Below are positions 50,083 through 62,565 of a stretch of DNA of 64,000 nucleotides, piece by piece; position 1 is the stretch's first letter; every line of letters begins with the position of its first letter. The position numbers and the translations under genes are program-made. The stretch comes from Amblyornis subalaris. Taxonomy: Eukaryota; Chordata; Aves; Passeriformes; Ptilonorhynchidae. The notes under the pieces are model-generated. The model was not told where the DNA came from and did not search any database. It was given only the letters and a program-made list of their open reading frames with translations. The DNA is taken from positions 11,575,235-11,639,234 of the forward strand of contig JACAXG010000007.1 in assembly GCA_018881555.1 (NCBI GenBank), read 5' to 3'.

Positions 50083-53000
50083 GATAATGCTCCAATTTTA
50101 AATTTTGCATTAAAGCTGTAAATGTTTCTGGAGTTATGAATGATCTCATTTCCCCCTTTCCCCCATTCCCTAGGAACATTCCTAATAAGTTACTCAGTCT
50201 CTCTCTCCTCTGAACAGGGAGAATTTCAGCCATAAATAAAGCAACACTCAAAATCGTAAATAATGTTTGGACAGCTTGTGCTGAGGGCTTCCCAAAGGGA
50301 AGGAATTATTTTGTCGTGGCAGTGTATCATGGGGCTGTCNGGTGTCATGCTCGGAAGCTGATGGTGTTGCTTTGGAGCATGCTGGTTCTTGTGCAGAGTG
50401 CCTCCAAGTACCTGGAAGCTGGGTTGTGACTCCCAAAAAATTGGCTTGTGGAATAGCAAAGTAAATCACGGTGATTAGAGGAGGGAAAGGGGAAAAAGGC
50501 AGTGGGAGAATTGAAGCCACCGAATACTAACTGGTNCTGAGAAATTCCATGCTAAGGCTGAAACTGCAGCTTTATCTCATGACTTGGTGGGGAAAAAAAA
50601 GGCAGGAACATATGTCAATGACAGATTGCCAACCTTAGCATTTAATTCCTGGCATTTTGTGGGTTTATAGGATTTGCTGACAAAAAGATGAGGGGGAAGG
50701 GTTGGATGGGATGTAATTTCCTGAGTGTTCTTCTTGAAGGGAAAAAGTCTCAACCCATCTTCTTTTATTTGAATATATTGGAAACAGCCTGAACAATTGT
50801 AGTTTTTCATTAGAGTAAATACCTTTGAGTTATGACACTTTCTCTGCTTTAAAAGCAGTTTCCAAAGCATTGGAGAAGTATGCATAATTAAATGCTTTCC
50901 TTATTTGAACTTCTTTGGGAGCCAGTCTATTTCTTTCTTGACACCTCTGTGCTATGCAGACTCGTGGTCTGTTGAAATGTGCCTGTTCACAAAGATGTGA
51001 AGAACCCCAGTCTGCCTGTTCCACAAAGAAGGATAATAAGCAATGTTTTGACAACTTCTGAGAAGCAAGACAGTGAGGATATTAAAAACTGTACCCTATA
51101 TTGCACCCAAGTGTTTATTCAATAGACACTGACCAGCCACAGTATATAAAAATTCTGTGTGCTTCCTCCCTTTGCCTGTTTGTGTCTAAATATCTATCTA
51201 CACCTTTAAATATCCTTGATCTGAAAGCCTCTAACCTGCTTTTGGCATGGCCCCTGGGCAGGGAACCATTTTAAGCAATGCAATTAGAAGTCNTGCTGAA
51301 CTTTTGGAAATTTCATTTGGATACTCTGAATATGATATACTGAGTGGACAAGCTGGAGGAAGTTATTAAAAATTTGCAGGAAAACCATGAAGCAATTGGA
51401 ATATAATTTTTTCTTTTTCCCCCTCTCCAGACCAATTCCTGGAAGGAGGAGGTGGGGATTAGAGGGCNTTTTTTCCTTTGGAGGTATGACCTGTTTCTCT
51501 CTTGACCAAGAAATANCTTGGAAAAAGGTGAATGCTGTGCTGATGGAGGGTTTGAAGCATTTTTGGAAGAGGTTCTTGGCTATGTAAAAAGTCTTTTAAT
51601 ATTCAGAAAGGCCCTGGGTCTGTTTAAGTGTGCATCAATCTACTGCCATCTTTCTCATTGAGCACNAGTACATGGAGACTTCTTTCAGGGATTGGGTGCC
51701 AGTTTGCAAAGTGNTGGGTTGCAATTTTTTCCCTAGAAGAAGATGCATCAGCATCTAAGGAGAAGGCAAAGGCCTTATCTTTTGNCTCTGGATCATCTCA
51801 GTATGTACTTCAGTGAGTTTGAGGTTCCCTGGTAATACTGAAGGAATATACAAATGTANTAGGTTTTTTTTGTCTGTTGATAAGTAAGTTTTGCAGACAT
51901 AACCTCTCTTCTGGTTATGGTGGGGTCCTCCTAACCTGAGCAAATCTGATACTACAAGATATGTCTGGGTCTTGGTTGATGAACCGTGTAAACACCATGG
52001 GTGACACCTCCAGTGGAAATTAAAATACACCCTGAGCCCTTTGTGTTCTGAGNTTTTTGAGGTGACAAACTGCTCTAACAAGATTGTATGTTTTATCATC
52101 TCCATGAGTTATTTGTTCATTTCAGGGCTCATGAAATTTAACAGGTGGACAGGCCAGTCAGCAGTACTTGTAAAGCCCGTGAGTTTGTAGGTTGAGAGAC
52201 TTGAAAATCCCCAACCAAGTGTGGATGTCCATAATAATCTTCATTGATCTGCCATGAAAGGCTTGGGNAAGTTTGCAAAATTCTCTGGTAAACCAGAAGA
52301 TCATATAACCACCCACAGCATGCCGTTTCTTTCAGTATTCTGTTAGGATCTTAACATGCTGAAATCCATCCTGCTCAGGCTCGTGAGGGCTACAAAGCCT
52401 GTGGGGAAGGCAAGTGGTGTTTTTAATCCTGGTCTAAGGCTCTGTGGATTTATGCCCTTCTCTGCTCCATTTTGTTTGGTTTTGCCAGCAAAGAGTTTTT
52501 TATTCTCAATGGTCTTTCCTACTGTAGATTGAGTGACTTAAGCTTGGGCTTTGACAAAATGCATCTCTCTGAGCAAGTAGAAACCCTGAATTAACGAGAT
52601 GGAGTGTGTCTCTTCTCTGTGAAACGTTTTAGCATCACATGTGTCCCCACAGACCATGGTACTGATTTATCCAGCCTGGTGGCATAGACGGGCAGAGAAG
52701 AGAGAAGAGAGTGGCTTAGTGTTGTCTGTTGGACTTCAAGAAAGGCAGTAAAGAAATACTTGCTTGCTTAGTCCTGTGGCAAACACATGATAAAAAGCTG
52801 AGAGAGCTGTCCTTTCTGGCACACGTAGGCAGGGGAGTTTGTAGGTGATTACATACCTGAACGGTATCAATATNGCAAGGGAAGCTCTCTTGCGCTGCTT
52901 TCCTGGATGGTGCTTGTGTTAAGCTCCTGAAGTGCTAAAGACCAGGCCTAAAATCCCTTGCTTCCCCTGCCTGGGGCAATGGCAAAGTAGAGTTGGTACA

Positions 53001-56000
53001 CAGAGGGGCTCTAGTCTACAGGTTGGTGCTACCATGGCCTCTAGGAGAGGGAGAAGAAAGCATTTCCAAACTTGATTCCCTTTTGGAANATAATAGTTGC
53101 TGTGTTCTTTCTGGAGAAACATCTGTCTGGATATAATCTTTTTCCTAAGACTTTCATTAGTAATCCTTTCATTTTGACCATCAAGGATTGAGTCCAGACT
53201 TTTGCAGTGGTATTCTTTCCCTAAAGGAAACTCACTGAGTTGTCTGGCTTGTGTGCGTGCACACGCACATATGTACGTGCATACCTTCTACACAGTAATT
53301 TGTTGTAAATTGCTGCCAGCTTTTGAACTTAAGGGGAGGATGGAAAGGCCAAGAAAACCAAAACAGGAGAGGGGAAAAGCCCACCCTACCTTTCAAGTAT
53401 CTCAGGTTCTCTTAACAAAACCTGCGTGCCTGCAGGGCCCATTTGGCATTAATGAAGCTTCGACAAATATTTTTGCAGCTGGATTGGTGCTAATGAAGAC
53501 AGTTAGTTTTGGAAAGACCTCCATGCAAGACTCTGTGTTNCATAATTTCAGGTCCCTGGATTGCTTGAGTTTGGGAAAGTGTGTGGAGGGCTATGGCTAA
53601 ATGGTGGTCTCATCCTAGTGCTCTGGGCTAGGCATCCACCGTAGGTGATGTTTGAAGATAATGACATATCAAGCCTGACATGGCCATTTGAATCAAGAGA
53701 TAATAGATGCTTAAAAGTAGCTACTNGTTTCCCTTGATGCTCTTGTGGGTGAAATGTATGGTGCTCTCAGTTACACAAAAACATGAGAACATGCCCAGAA
53801 ATGTGAGGGAAGTTCAGGAGAGCAAGTTGTCAGGAGATTTTTATTTTCCAGCATTGAGAAGTGATGGATAAACCCTGACCATCGTGCTGTAATCACGAAG
53901 GGTTTCACNGCAGCAGAAGTGGTGTGTAGGACACCCTTGGAAGCAGGACTGGAGCAGCTTGCAATGGTTCNGTGCCCTTGAAGCCCAGTGAACGCAGATG
54001 TGTAGGATGGGCCTGGGGCTGCTGCAAGAGGGAGGTGAAGGGTTCACACTGTTCAGCCGCTTAGTGTGCANCTGATAATGCAGCCTTGATGTAAGTGTTC
54101 ATGTTTACCCACAGAATTAATTTCTTGGTGAAAACAGCAAGCCAGGTATTTTTCCTTTTTTTTTCAACTTTTGTCCCTCTTGGATCTCTGCAGTGATGCT
54201 AGCTCATACCAGGTGGTACTAGGGTGTTCATTTGTAGAAAGAAATAATCAAGTTGGGAAAGTAGGGCTGTTTGGCTTGGTCTCCATCCTCTTGCATGCCC
54301 TGACTTTGGGTTTGTTGCANGTTATGTTACTATATTATTATAGAGGGTTGTGACTTCAAGTTTTCCCCTGAGCCCTGGAAGTGCTCTNTGTCCCACTTGA
54401 ACTTTCTGCCTTAAGGTATTTCCTCTTAAAGATATTGTCTGCCTTTATTTTTGGTTCTGTTTCCCTTAAACTNTTCTAAGAGGATTGCACAGATAATGTT
54501 TCATGGAATATTTTTTTTTTCATTTGAGGGAATAATGTAAATGTATGCAAGCAGGATGTTATTGTGCAAGAGCTGTGATGTGTTTATATAAGGTAGGAGG
54601 GCTTGATTTATAACACTGAATATTAAATNGGAATGAGTATGGGTGTTTGAGATCCCTGCTCCTTTGTGTGAGTTGGCAGGAGGGNGGCAGGTCAGGTTTT
54701 TCTGTATGCACCTTGTGGACTTTCATACATTGGTGTTTTACATCATTATGTCAATTCAGTGAGGCAGAAGGAGACATTTTTAATTGGGGTTTTGAAAGCA
54801 TGAGGAGTAGGGGAATTTATTTTCCTCTTTNCCTGTCCCTACATTCTTCCCGTTTGTTCCTGAAAGAAGCCTCAGCCCCTGTGTCTGTGAAGCAGTGCAC
54901 TGGATTTCCAGTCCCANGATATTTCCCACTGACAGCAGCAGTGCACATACAAGGTGAGGGGGTAGCTGGAATAGCCAGTAGGATAAACTACAAGTTGAAA
55001 AACTTTAATTTCCACCCTGCTCCCCTTCCCCCCCCAATAAGGACAACTTATTATGCAGGTGTCTGTAGGCTTCTTGTAGCTGTAGGGGTCTGCAGTGAGA
55101 GGCACTGAAAAATGTGGATGGTAGCTGTAAGCTATGCATGGGAAGACTGATATTTATTTATTCACTTTAAATCTGAAGCTGTGTCTGTAAAATCAACATG
55201 CTTCTGATCTACAGAAAATCCCCACTGTTCCCAAAGCCAAGTAGGGAATGCGAGGGATCACTCGGGTGCCCAGCAGAGGGACTGCTCAGGCAGTGCCAGA
55301 CTGGCTTTTTTCATGCNCCATTCCTGATGTTGGCATCTAAGGGATGAAAGGCAAATGCGTCTTTGAAGTGTCATTTTGGAAACAGGAAAATAGTGCCACA
55401 AAGAAGACTTGGAAATTTCTGATTTATGAAAAATTGAACCAATTGCTTGTGGTTCTGCTCCCNTGAATTGAATTCAGGACCAGGTAAATAAGTAAAGTGT
55501 TGATAATGCGTAAATTATTGTTTCTGAAAGTAGAAAAGAATTATTACAGCAGNCATAGTTAGTGATAAAAGACCACATGGTGACTGGTAAGCCTTTGAAC
55601 ATTAATGTGCTCTATCTAAACAGACAGATAGATGCTTTGCCTTGGCTAATTTTTCGAGATTGAGTTTGAGACACACTCAGGAGATGTCAGAAAAGAAAGC
55701 ATCCATCCTTGAATGGCAAAACTCAATTGTTTTAGACACAATTGGTAGTGGCCGGTGCTGGACTCACGCTAATGGTTGATGAAACTGTTAGATTGGCTTT
55801 TTTTGGTCAGATCTCAGTTTTGGCCTGACAGCAGCAAACGTTTCCTATCAAAGTGTTGGTTTCTCCCCCCGCCTTCCTGTTCTTTTTTAGTCATTTGACA
55901 ATAATTTACTACTTTGCTNAGCTTTTTAGTCAGTTGTCTCCCACTCCGGAAAGCCAGGTTTCTTAAGTGCTTCTATGATGCCAAGTTAATTGCCCGAAAA

Positions 56001-56656
56001 TAAGTGCTTGAAGATGGATCAAGTATTGTCTCATCAGCATTCAGCATCCCTGCCAGAGCATGGGAGGGGGAAGGAAGGCAACGCCAGGAAGGTTTGAAGA
56101 AAAGAGATGGGGAACAAAGGAAAGCACGGCTGTCCTGAAAATGGCCCTGGCTGTGGCCAGGCAGCAAAGCTCTCCCTGGGTGTCACTGAATTCCTGCTGT
56201 ACTTTCAGGTTTTCTGGAGAAATGTCATCAGTGCTGCAGTGTGGACACAGGTGGGATTGATCTCCCCTGCCCCCAAATGAGAGGGGAGACTGATTTGGGT
56301 GGCCCTGGTCCTGACTCTTACTAAGGCCAAGCCGAGGCATGTACCTGCCTATTCAGGCAGTGCCTGTGTTGCCATTGCCTTGTTTGCTCTGCCTCTCTAT
56401 AGATCAAGGGAGGGAAATTGGCATTCCTGACTTGTCATTATGGTGAGGATGATTTCTAGATAATTGAGCAGTCTCGGAGTTATGCCTAAAATGCAAAGAT
56501 ATACAAGAGTGATCATACAAGTTAGAAGTCTGGAGAATAGAGGAGACATCACAGCTGGTGCCTGCGAGTCCACCTCGCTGCTGGTATGTAATGCAGTCAG
56601 GACAAGCCTGGATATAGCACAGCATCTTTTTCTTTTTTCCATGGTTGGTATGGAGG
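50083..56656. other. Noncoding DNA, no gene seen
   Basis: No exon with paired splice sites or domain support. A C8 run with an N-free flank lies near 55029-55036, and T-rich runs lie near 54160 and 54510. Open frames at 53202-53600 and 54647-55108 lack known domains and contain ambiguous bases. Confidence 0.45.
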
Positions 56657-56672
56657 AAAAAAAAAAAAAAAA
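56657..56672. repeat. A16 homopolymer tract
   Basis: Sixteen consecutive A residues between GTATGGAGG and TAGCTACTG. No associated element was recognised. Confidence 0.85.
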
Positions 56673-58019
56673 TAGCTACTGCAATGAAAACATGTTCATT
56701 TGAGGCAGGATGGGAAGGATTTTATTGCATAAAGCACCCAGCATCCCCATTTAGGCTTGCAAGGGACTTGGAAGCAGCTGTGGGGATGAGGAGTGAAGAC
56801 AAATGCCTGACTAACATCGGCAACAGACACTGTGCAGGGACTGAAGTACAAGTGCTGAAACCCTCTGTTCCTCAGCTGTGGGCAGGCCAGTGGCTCCTTG
56901 AGAGAGCGGAAAAATGTTGGGGTGTGTGTGTCAGTGGCTGCTCAGCCATGCTTGTCAGCTTGAGTTGTGTTCCCCAAATGTGGGGAGAGGAAGGGGACTA
57001 TCACCCCCTCCAGACTTGCCAGCACTGCTAGGGCTTTGCTTTATCCTCCTTTGCCGAGTACAGCCAGGGCTGCTCCCTGGGATTTAACAAATCCTCTACT
57101 ATTTCAGGGCCTGAGGGTATTGGCAGTGCTCTTGATCCCTCCTGCCCCATTCTTCCTCGGACTGCTTATGCTCGAGTGCGTTGGGGTCTGCATCCCAAGA
57201 GATTTCTTGCAGTCCTCTTTCTGGGACATGCTGGGCAGATTTGCTGTAATGGTATCCACATTTGTGNCAGCCCCCTTACCTGACCTCAGTGAGTTTCAAT
57301 ACCTTTTCTGCTCGCCTTTAATCCAGGAGAGCCACCCTGCTCTGGAAAGGGAGCAGGCTTTTTTCCGGCTTGTGCGTTGTCAGCGGATTTGTTAACTAAG
57401 CTTTATATGTAAAACGTTTAATAAATGTGATGTCAGCGCTTTAGAGAACCTGCCTGACTTTCACGTCCCACTGGCAGGGCCTGCAGTCAGAAATACTTGC
57501 TTTTGAGCTAGAAAAATTTGATATAGTTGTGTGAGTATATGTGTAGTCTGTATTAGTCACTTTGGAGAGCACACCTGCTATTTGAAAGCCTTTTCTACCT
57601 TTCAGCCCTCATCTTGAGATCAGAAATGTTGCAGTCCTTTACTTGATTAGGCAGGACTGAAAGTAAATAATTGCAGTTGAAAAGCACTCTGAAGATTATT
57701 TNATATTGCTTTAATAAGGGCTCTCCATCGACATTTGTGCCTTTTGTCAGATGCGCAACTCTCGATTGACGCCGCGGCCTTTCTTTACCAATCATCTGTG
57801 AGCGTTACCCCGTTTGTCGCCTGTGTTTCTGCAGGGCCTTTCACTGCCGTGTCTGTGCAGCTCTTCCATATCTCACTGGCCAAACAGGTTGGGGCTGGCA
57901 ATAACCATCAANGAGTGTAATGAGCCAGAGAGAGCCCAGCATGCCTGGTGCATGGATTCAGCTGCATCCTAGGTGATAAATTCGCACNTACACCTTGGTC
58001 GGTGCTCACGCGGTAATGT
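56673..58019. other. Noncoding DNA with a small CpG-rich patch
   Basis: No exon was accepted. Between 57729 and 57819 there are nine CpG dinucleotides in 91 bases, far above the surrounding density (see findings). Open frames at 56645-57031 and 56967-57395 have no recognisable domain. Confidence 0.45.
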
Positions 58020-58560
58020 CAGCTCAATAACAGCCCTTCAGGATGCCAAGGTGGATTTTACATTTGTAATGAATGAGAATTTTATTGTTGTTGCTAGCGG
58101 TAAAGAAGTCTAGAGATAGTCCAGTTCTGAGCCTCCTGAGAAGCAGAAATGATGAAAGAAACATTGCGGCATTCCTCGGCACACATTTGATCCATCAATC
58201 ACCCAGACAAAGCATGCACTCCTAAACCATTAAAGTGTGACATCTTCTTCTCAGACTTTTGAGTTTACTGACTTTAAAGCAGCAAGTCAATTAGGAAGCC
58301 AAACCTAGGCTGGGAGCAGAAGAAAAAACACTATTAAAATACTAACTTGACATGCTTAGGTTTGTTTGATAGGCTAACAGACTGCTAATATTTAATTTAA
58401 AAAATCTGGATGCTGTCCAAAGCAAACTTATGAATAGTATAAGTCATATTAAAGCAAACTTTCATTAAGCAACAGCTTTCTCATAATTAGTTTCAGCAGA
58501 ATGATACGGTTTCAGGGAAACTATGGCATTTCTTTATTTAGGTAACAGAGCTTTCTGCTA
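58020..58560. promoter_or_regulatory. Candidate conserved noncoding element
   Basis: A long nonrepetitive block with words such as TTTGTAATGAATGAGAATTT, GATCCATCAATCACCCAGAC, GTTTGTTTGATAGGCTAACA and CTCATAATTAGTTTCAGCAG. It contains TALE/HOX-like (ATCAATCA), homeobox (TAATTAG) and forkhead-like (GTTTGTTT) words and only one or two CpG sites outside its core. It has the texture of a conserved intronic enhancer. That is inferred, not shown. Confidence 0.35.
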
Positions 58561-59589
58561 AAGGTTATTTCCAGAGCGTTACTCTTCATGTGGTGTGATG
58601 AATTAAATGGGGGGCGGATAAATCCTGAAGAAAACCTGGGCCAGGAGTCCTGCTCCCGTTCGTTTCTTGACAGTCCCTTGAACATGAGCATTGCAATAAA
58701 ATTTAACCTCTATGAGCAGTCGCTAGGGGTTACTTCAGGGGGAAGTGTGTTGGTCACAATTCTCTGTTGGAAATGCCACTGTTAGTTACCTGCTCGATGA
58801 CTGGGCAGGAAGAAAAGTACAAAGAAGTGCAGCATTGAGTGTTTTTGAAATGCAATTGTCTGCTTAAATGACAGGCCAAGGTAGTGAAATGAGTGTACTG
58901 GAAATGGAAAGATTTGACTGATGTGTGAGATGCTCTCAGCCCTTGCATGCTTGCACCCTGTCCTGTTGTGCCATTCTGTGTGCTGTGGCTGAAGTGGATC
59001 ATATGTGTCCCTGCCACTGAAAGTCATGAAGTTTTGTGTCCAGAGATTTCAGTGGTGTAGGATTTATGCTTTTGCCTTTCCTTTCATTAACTGTATTAAG
59101 TTAATTGCTTACGAGGGGAGGAACATGCACAGAAATATCCAAAGGGAGCTAGGAGCCCAAATTCTCTTGCACAAGCTGTCCTTGATTCCTTAAATAGAAA
59201 TACACACATGCAAAAATACAATATGTATCCCAAAATAATTAGATAGATATTATGATCTGTAATTAGTGACTTTTTTCTTTTTTTATTATTACTATTTTAA
59301 AGATTTTGTACTTTCTCAGCAGTTCTAGCATTTGACCTAGTAAAACCTCTGCAATGATGAGGAGCAAAAGAGGCCTTATTACTCTTTGGAGTGTGTTTGT
59401 TTTCAATATCCATGCCTTAGAAGGACATAATGTGCATGTGTGACAAGCGTTTGTATTTCCTGGGTGAGGGGGCTGAGTTGTGGGAGATAAAGGCGTCAGC
59501 GGGTGGCGTCAGCAAGAAGCGCTGAAGGTGGCCCTCGACACGAGTCCTGCAGCTGCTCCTCAGAGGCATGGGAGTTCATGTTCTTGACA
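58561..59589. other. Noncoding DNA, no gene seen
   Basis: No exon or element was recognised. AT-rich DNA occurs around 59210-59310. Confidence 0.45.
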
Positions 59590-59900
59590 GCTTCCCCTCC
59601 AAGGTCTTCAGATTGGCTCTTAATTGGCAAGCTCATTAGCAGGCTNGCTAACAGGAGGGAGAGCGAGCCAAATTTGTATTCTGTCAGCACTTGCTGTGAG
59701 GAGTGAGTAATCAAATAGCTTTTTTACAGTGTCCTTTTTGGTGCATACTTCTAATGGCTCAGGTTTGTAGGCCTGCTATAAACCCCAATAAATATAACAG
59801 CCATTAATAACTGATTGACCAAGGGGATTTATGTAATCATGGGATTACAGATGCTAATTCCTTCCTGCAGTCATGTTTCTGCATTTCATTGATCGGGAAA
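59590..59900. promoter_or_regulatory. Candidate conserved noncoding element with inverted bicoid-type sites
   Basis: The block includes GGCTCTTAATTGGCAAGCTC, CCCCAATAAATATAACAGCC and ATTAATAACTGATTGACC. At 59832-59849 it has TGTAATC, ATGG, GATTACA, a perfect inverted repeat with 7-base arms whose arms contain TAATC/GATTA cores. Paired-type homeodomain proteins of the OTX/PITX class bind TAATC as inverted pairs. The inverted repeat is seen directly; the enhancer role is inferred. Confidence 0.4.
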
Positions 59901-61627
59901 CTGGCTGTAACACTGATTTAAACTAATGGCATGACAACGCAAGGGTGGCTTTAATGCCACTTGGATGCCAAAAGGTTGCTTGGGTTGAGTGATGCTTGGG
60001 CTGGTTTCACAACATTGGAAGAGGGAGGTCGGAAATGGTTGTGAGTCGTGAGGGCAGCTCCTTCAGGAGTTGCAGCCAACTCACTCAGTAATCATCTTGG
60101 ACGAGGCAGCCACACGAGGCTGGGGTAAGCTACCTCCTGCTCCCAAGTTTTTCCCATGGCTGTCATGCATGTCTTCCCACTGTATGTCACCAGCTGGTCA
60201 CCTCATTAGGCTGTGTCTCTGTGCCATTCCCCTAATTGGTGTGCAGCGGTGGGACTGACTGGCACCAACTCTCAGCTCATCCATGTATTTGAAGCTCATA
60301 TTCTTAAAACCCCTTAAAAATCTCTTCCGAAAATTACTAAGGAGTGTTTCCTCTGAGGCACTTCCTGAGTGTCTTTGCTTACTGTCCAGGTCTTTCATTT
60401 GAAATTTGACCTGAATTTTCACTTGGAAACGAAATTGATTTTTTTTTCCAGATGTAACTGAAAGGAATGCCAGTGGCAGGAAGGTTTGGTTTGCTGAGCA
60501 CAGGATGCTCCTGCACTAGCAAGGTGGAAGTACTCCAGCTTGCAGAGGTGCTGTGGATAGGGACCTGTGAGGCACTGTAAGGCAGCTCTTACTGGGCTGG
60601 CTTGTTGCTGTCTGCTAAAGACTTGCACTTTGAGGTAAAGCAATGAAACCTGGACCTATGAAAATGTGTGTCAGCTCATCAGTGTTTTAAGTAGGCTGTA
60701 GGAAGNGCCTCTAATGAACCATCTTTTTTCCATCTTAAAGTAAATGAAATTAAGCTGGGAAAAAAGCTGAATAGAAAGTATCAGATGGCAGTGGTAGACA
60801 GTCAGTGTTTGTAATGTGAAATGTGCTCTCGATTCCCAAGGCATAGGATGCAGGTGGTGCCACGTGTGCGATGCCTTTGAACGCCAAATGTGCCAGCTAC
60901 GTCTGAAAGGTATCAAACCCCAAATCTGAGCAGCGGTGAGCGGTTATCAGCTCTGTCAGGCAAAATCCTCTGTGAAAAGTGGCTGCTGGTAGAAAAACAG
61001 ACAATATGCAGAGATGAAATGCTTTTCATCTGTNTTTCTGAACTGGATGTCTTCCCCCAAGCTTAAATTATTTTTCCTCTCTTTTTTTCTCTATTTCTCT
61101 CTCTCAGAAAAGCAGCACTGACAGCTGCATAGTTACTGTGAATATGAAGAAAACAAATAAAAAGTAGAAGCGAGTTTGCTGGGTTGATGCCCTTGCTCTC
61201 TTGTGTTGTGGTGTACAGAGCAGAGCTTTTTGTGAAAGTTGAGGATGCCATTTTGTGCTGCACCCTTCCATCCAACAGCAGAAACAATTCCCAAGGGTAG
61301 CAGGAGTCTTTGCACTCCAACTCTGGGAACAATAGTCCTGTTGTGCTATTTTGGTAGGCTTCAAGAAATTAGGCCTTTCTAAGAACAAGGATTTCTGGAC
61401 AAGCTGTTGCCTTTTCTGCTTCCACCCTCTTCTTGGAGAATACTGTCTTCTCTGCTGGGGCTTTGTGCACGGGTGGGCACAGCTGAGGGAAAGCTGCCCT
61501 TCCCCAAAGGGAATCTCACTTTGTTTTCTTAGCAGCTCCGCATGTTATGACTCTCCTAGGGNTTAGTTGGTATAAAAAGCAATATCATAACTTTGTGTGT
61601 CTGTTTGTGTCTATTAATTTCTATCTC
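59901..61627. other. Noncoding DNA, no gene seen
   Basis: No splice-supported exon. Overlapping open frames on the - strand at 61063-61388 carry no known domain. A T-rich run lies near 60440. Confidence 0.45.
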
Positions 61628-61644
61628 TTTTTTTTTTTTTTTTT
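61628..61644. repeat. T17 homopolymer tract
   Basis: Seventeen consecutive T residues between CTATCTC and CTAATTTATCAG. It precedes a CAG and could act as a polypyrimidine tract, but no open exon follows. Confidence 0.88.
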
Positions 61645-62264
61645 CTAATTTATCAGCAGCTCAGAACTGAGTGTTATGACTTAAATGTTGTATCTGGGCT
61701 CTCTTTCAGGGGACAGCATGAATGAGCAGCAGATGCTGGATTAATGTCTTGTCCTAATCTCCTTTTATTTGCAAATATCCAGTTCCTTGCAGATGGCTCT
61801 GAACAACAAAAAGCATACACAGCCTGCCTCTGGGGAAAATTAGGTTGTTTGTGGCTACTGCTGTCTGCGCCATAATCCCTGCTGGCAATTTCTTCTTTTG
61901 TCACCGGAGCGAGGGTTCCGTGGCACTTTGAAGGCACAGCACGGCGAGGTGGTATTGGAAGCAGCATCCCTTTAGGCTCTGAAGCAGGGAGGTGGAAAGA
62001 GAAAGAAGAGGACTTTCTCTTTTCAGACAGCAGGTGGTTGCATTTGTTTCTTCTCATCGTCCTTTCACCCGTGCCATGATAAGGGAGTCAGGACAACCAG
62101 CTAATGTGAGCTTCTCTCCTTGTAGCATGAGGTGTCTTCCTGTGGCCATGGGCTGACTCTGGAGCTGATTTCAAGACAGACTGTCAGTTCTCCATCTCCG
62201 CTGCCCCTAAGCTTAGCTGATGTGCAGCAAGGCAGTGCTCATTTGTGACTTTACTCTCAACTTG
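61645..62264. other. Noncoding DNA, no gene seen
   Basis: A - strand open frame (61674-62057, 127 residues, no ambiguous base) has no recognisable domain or splice context. No repeat was recognised. Confidence 0.45.
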
Positions 62265-62565
62265 TCAGAGTTTGATAAAAGAGATCAAATTTGATGTGAT
62301 GAATGAAGGGCAGGGCTGGGCAATAACTGCTGTCATGAAAGGTGGAGGAAAAAGCTGCTTATCAGGAGATAATTAATCATGAAAATCAAATGATCAGATT
62401 AATCTTTGTGACCTGGCCTCGAAGACTGCCAACAGAAAAGTGCAAGACGCTTCTGATAAAAAAAATAGGTGGTGCTGCAGGAGAGATAAGCCTGAGCTGC
62501 TGTCTGTGATCAGGGCAGCACTATAGTACCAGGAGGTACTATAAAATTTGTCACCCCTAACTACA
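62265..62565. promoter_or_regulatory. Candidate enhancer with GATA cluster and 9-bp inverted repeat
   Basis: Five GATAA words in either orientation lie at 62274, 62359 (as TTATC), 62368, 62455 and 62485 (GATAAG). The middle two form TTATC, AGGA, GATAA. Between them lie AATTAATCATGAAAATCAAA and TGATCAGATTAATC, which are homeobox/TALE-like. At 62522-62543 TATAGTACC, AGGA, GGTACTATA is a perfect inverted repeat. This clustering suggests a GATA-responsive enhancer. Function is inferred. Confidence 0.4.

Noticed and set aside
56967..57395. 142-residue hydrophobic open frame on the + strand
   Set aside because: No splice sites in frame, no known domain, contains an ambiguous base; likely chance.
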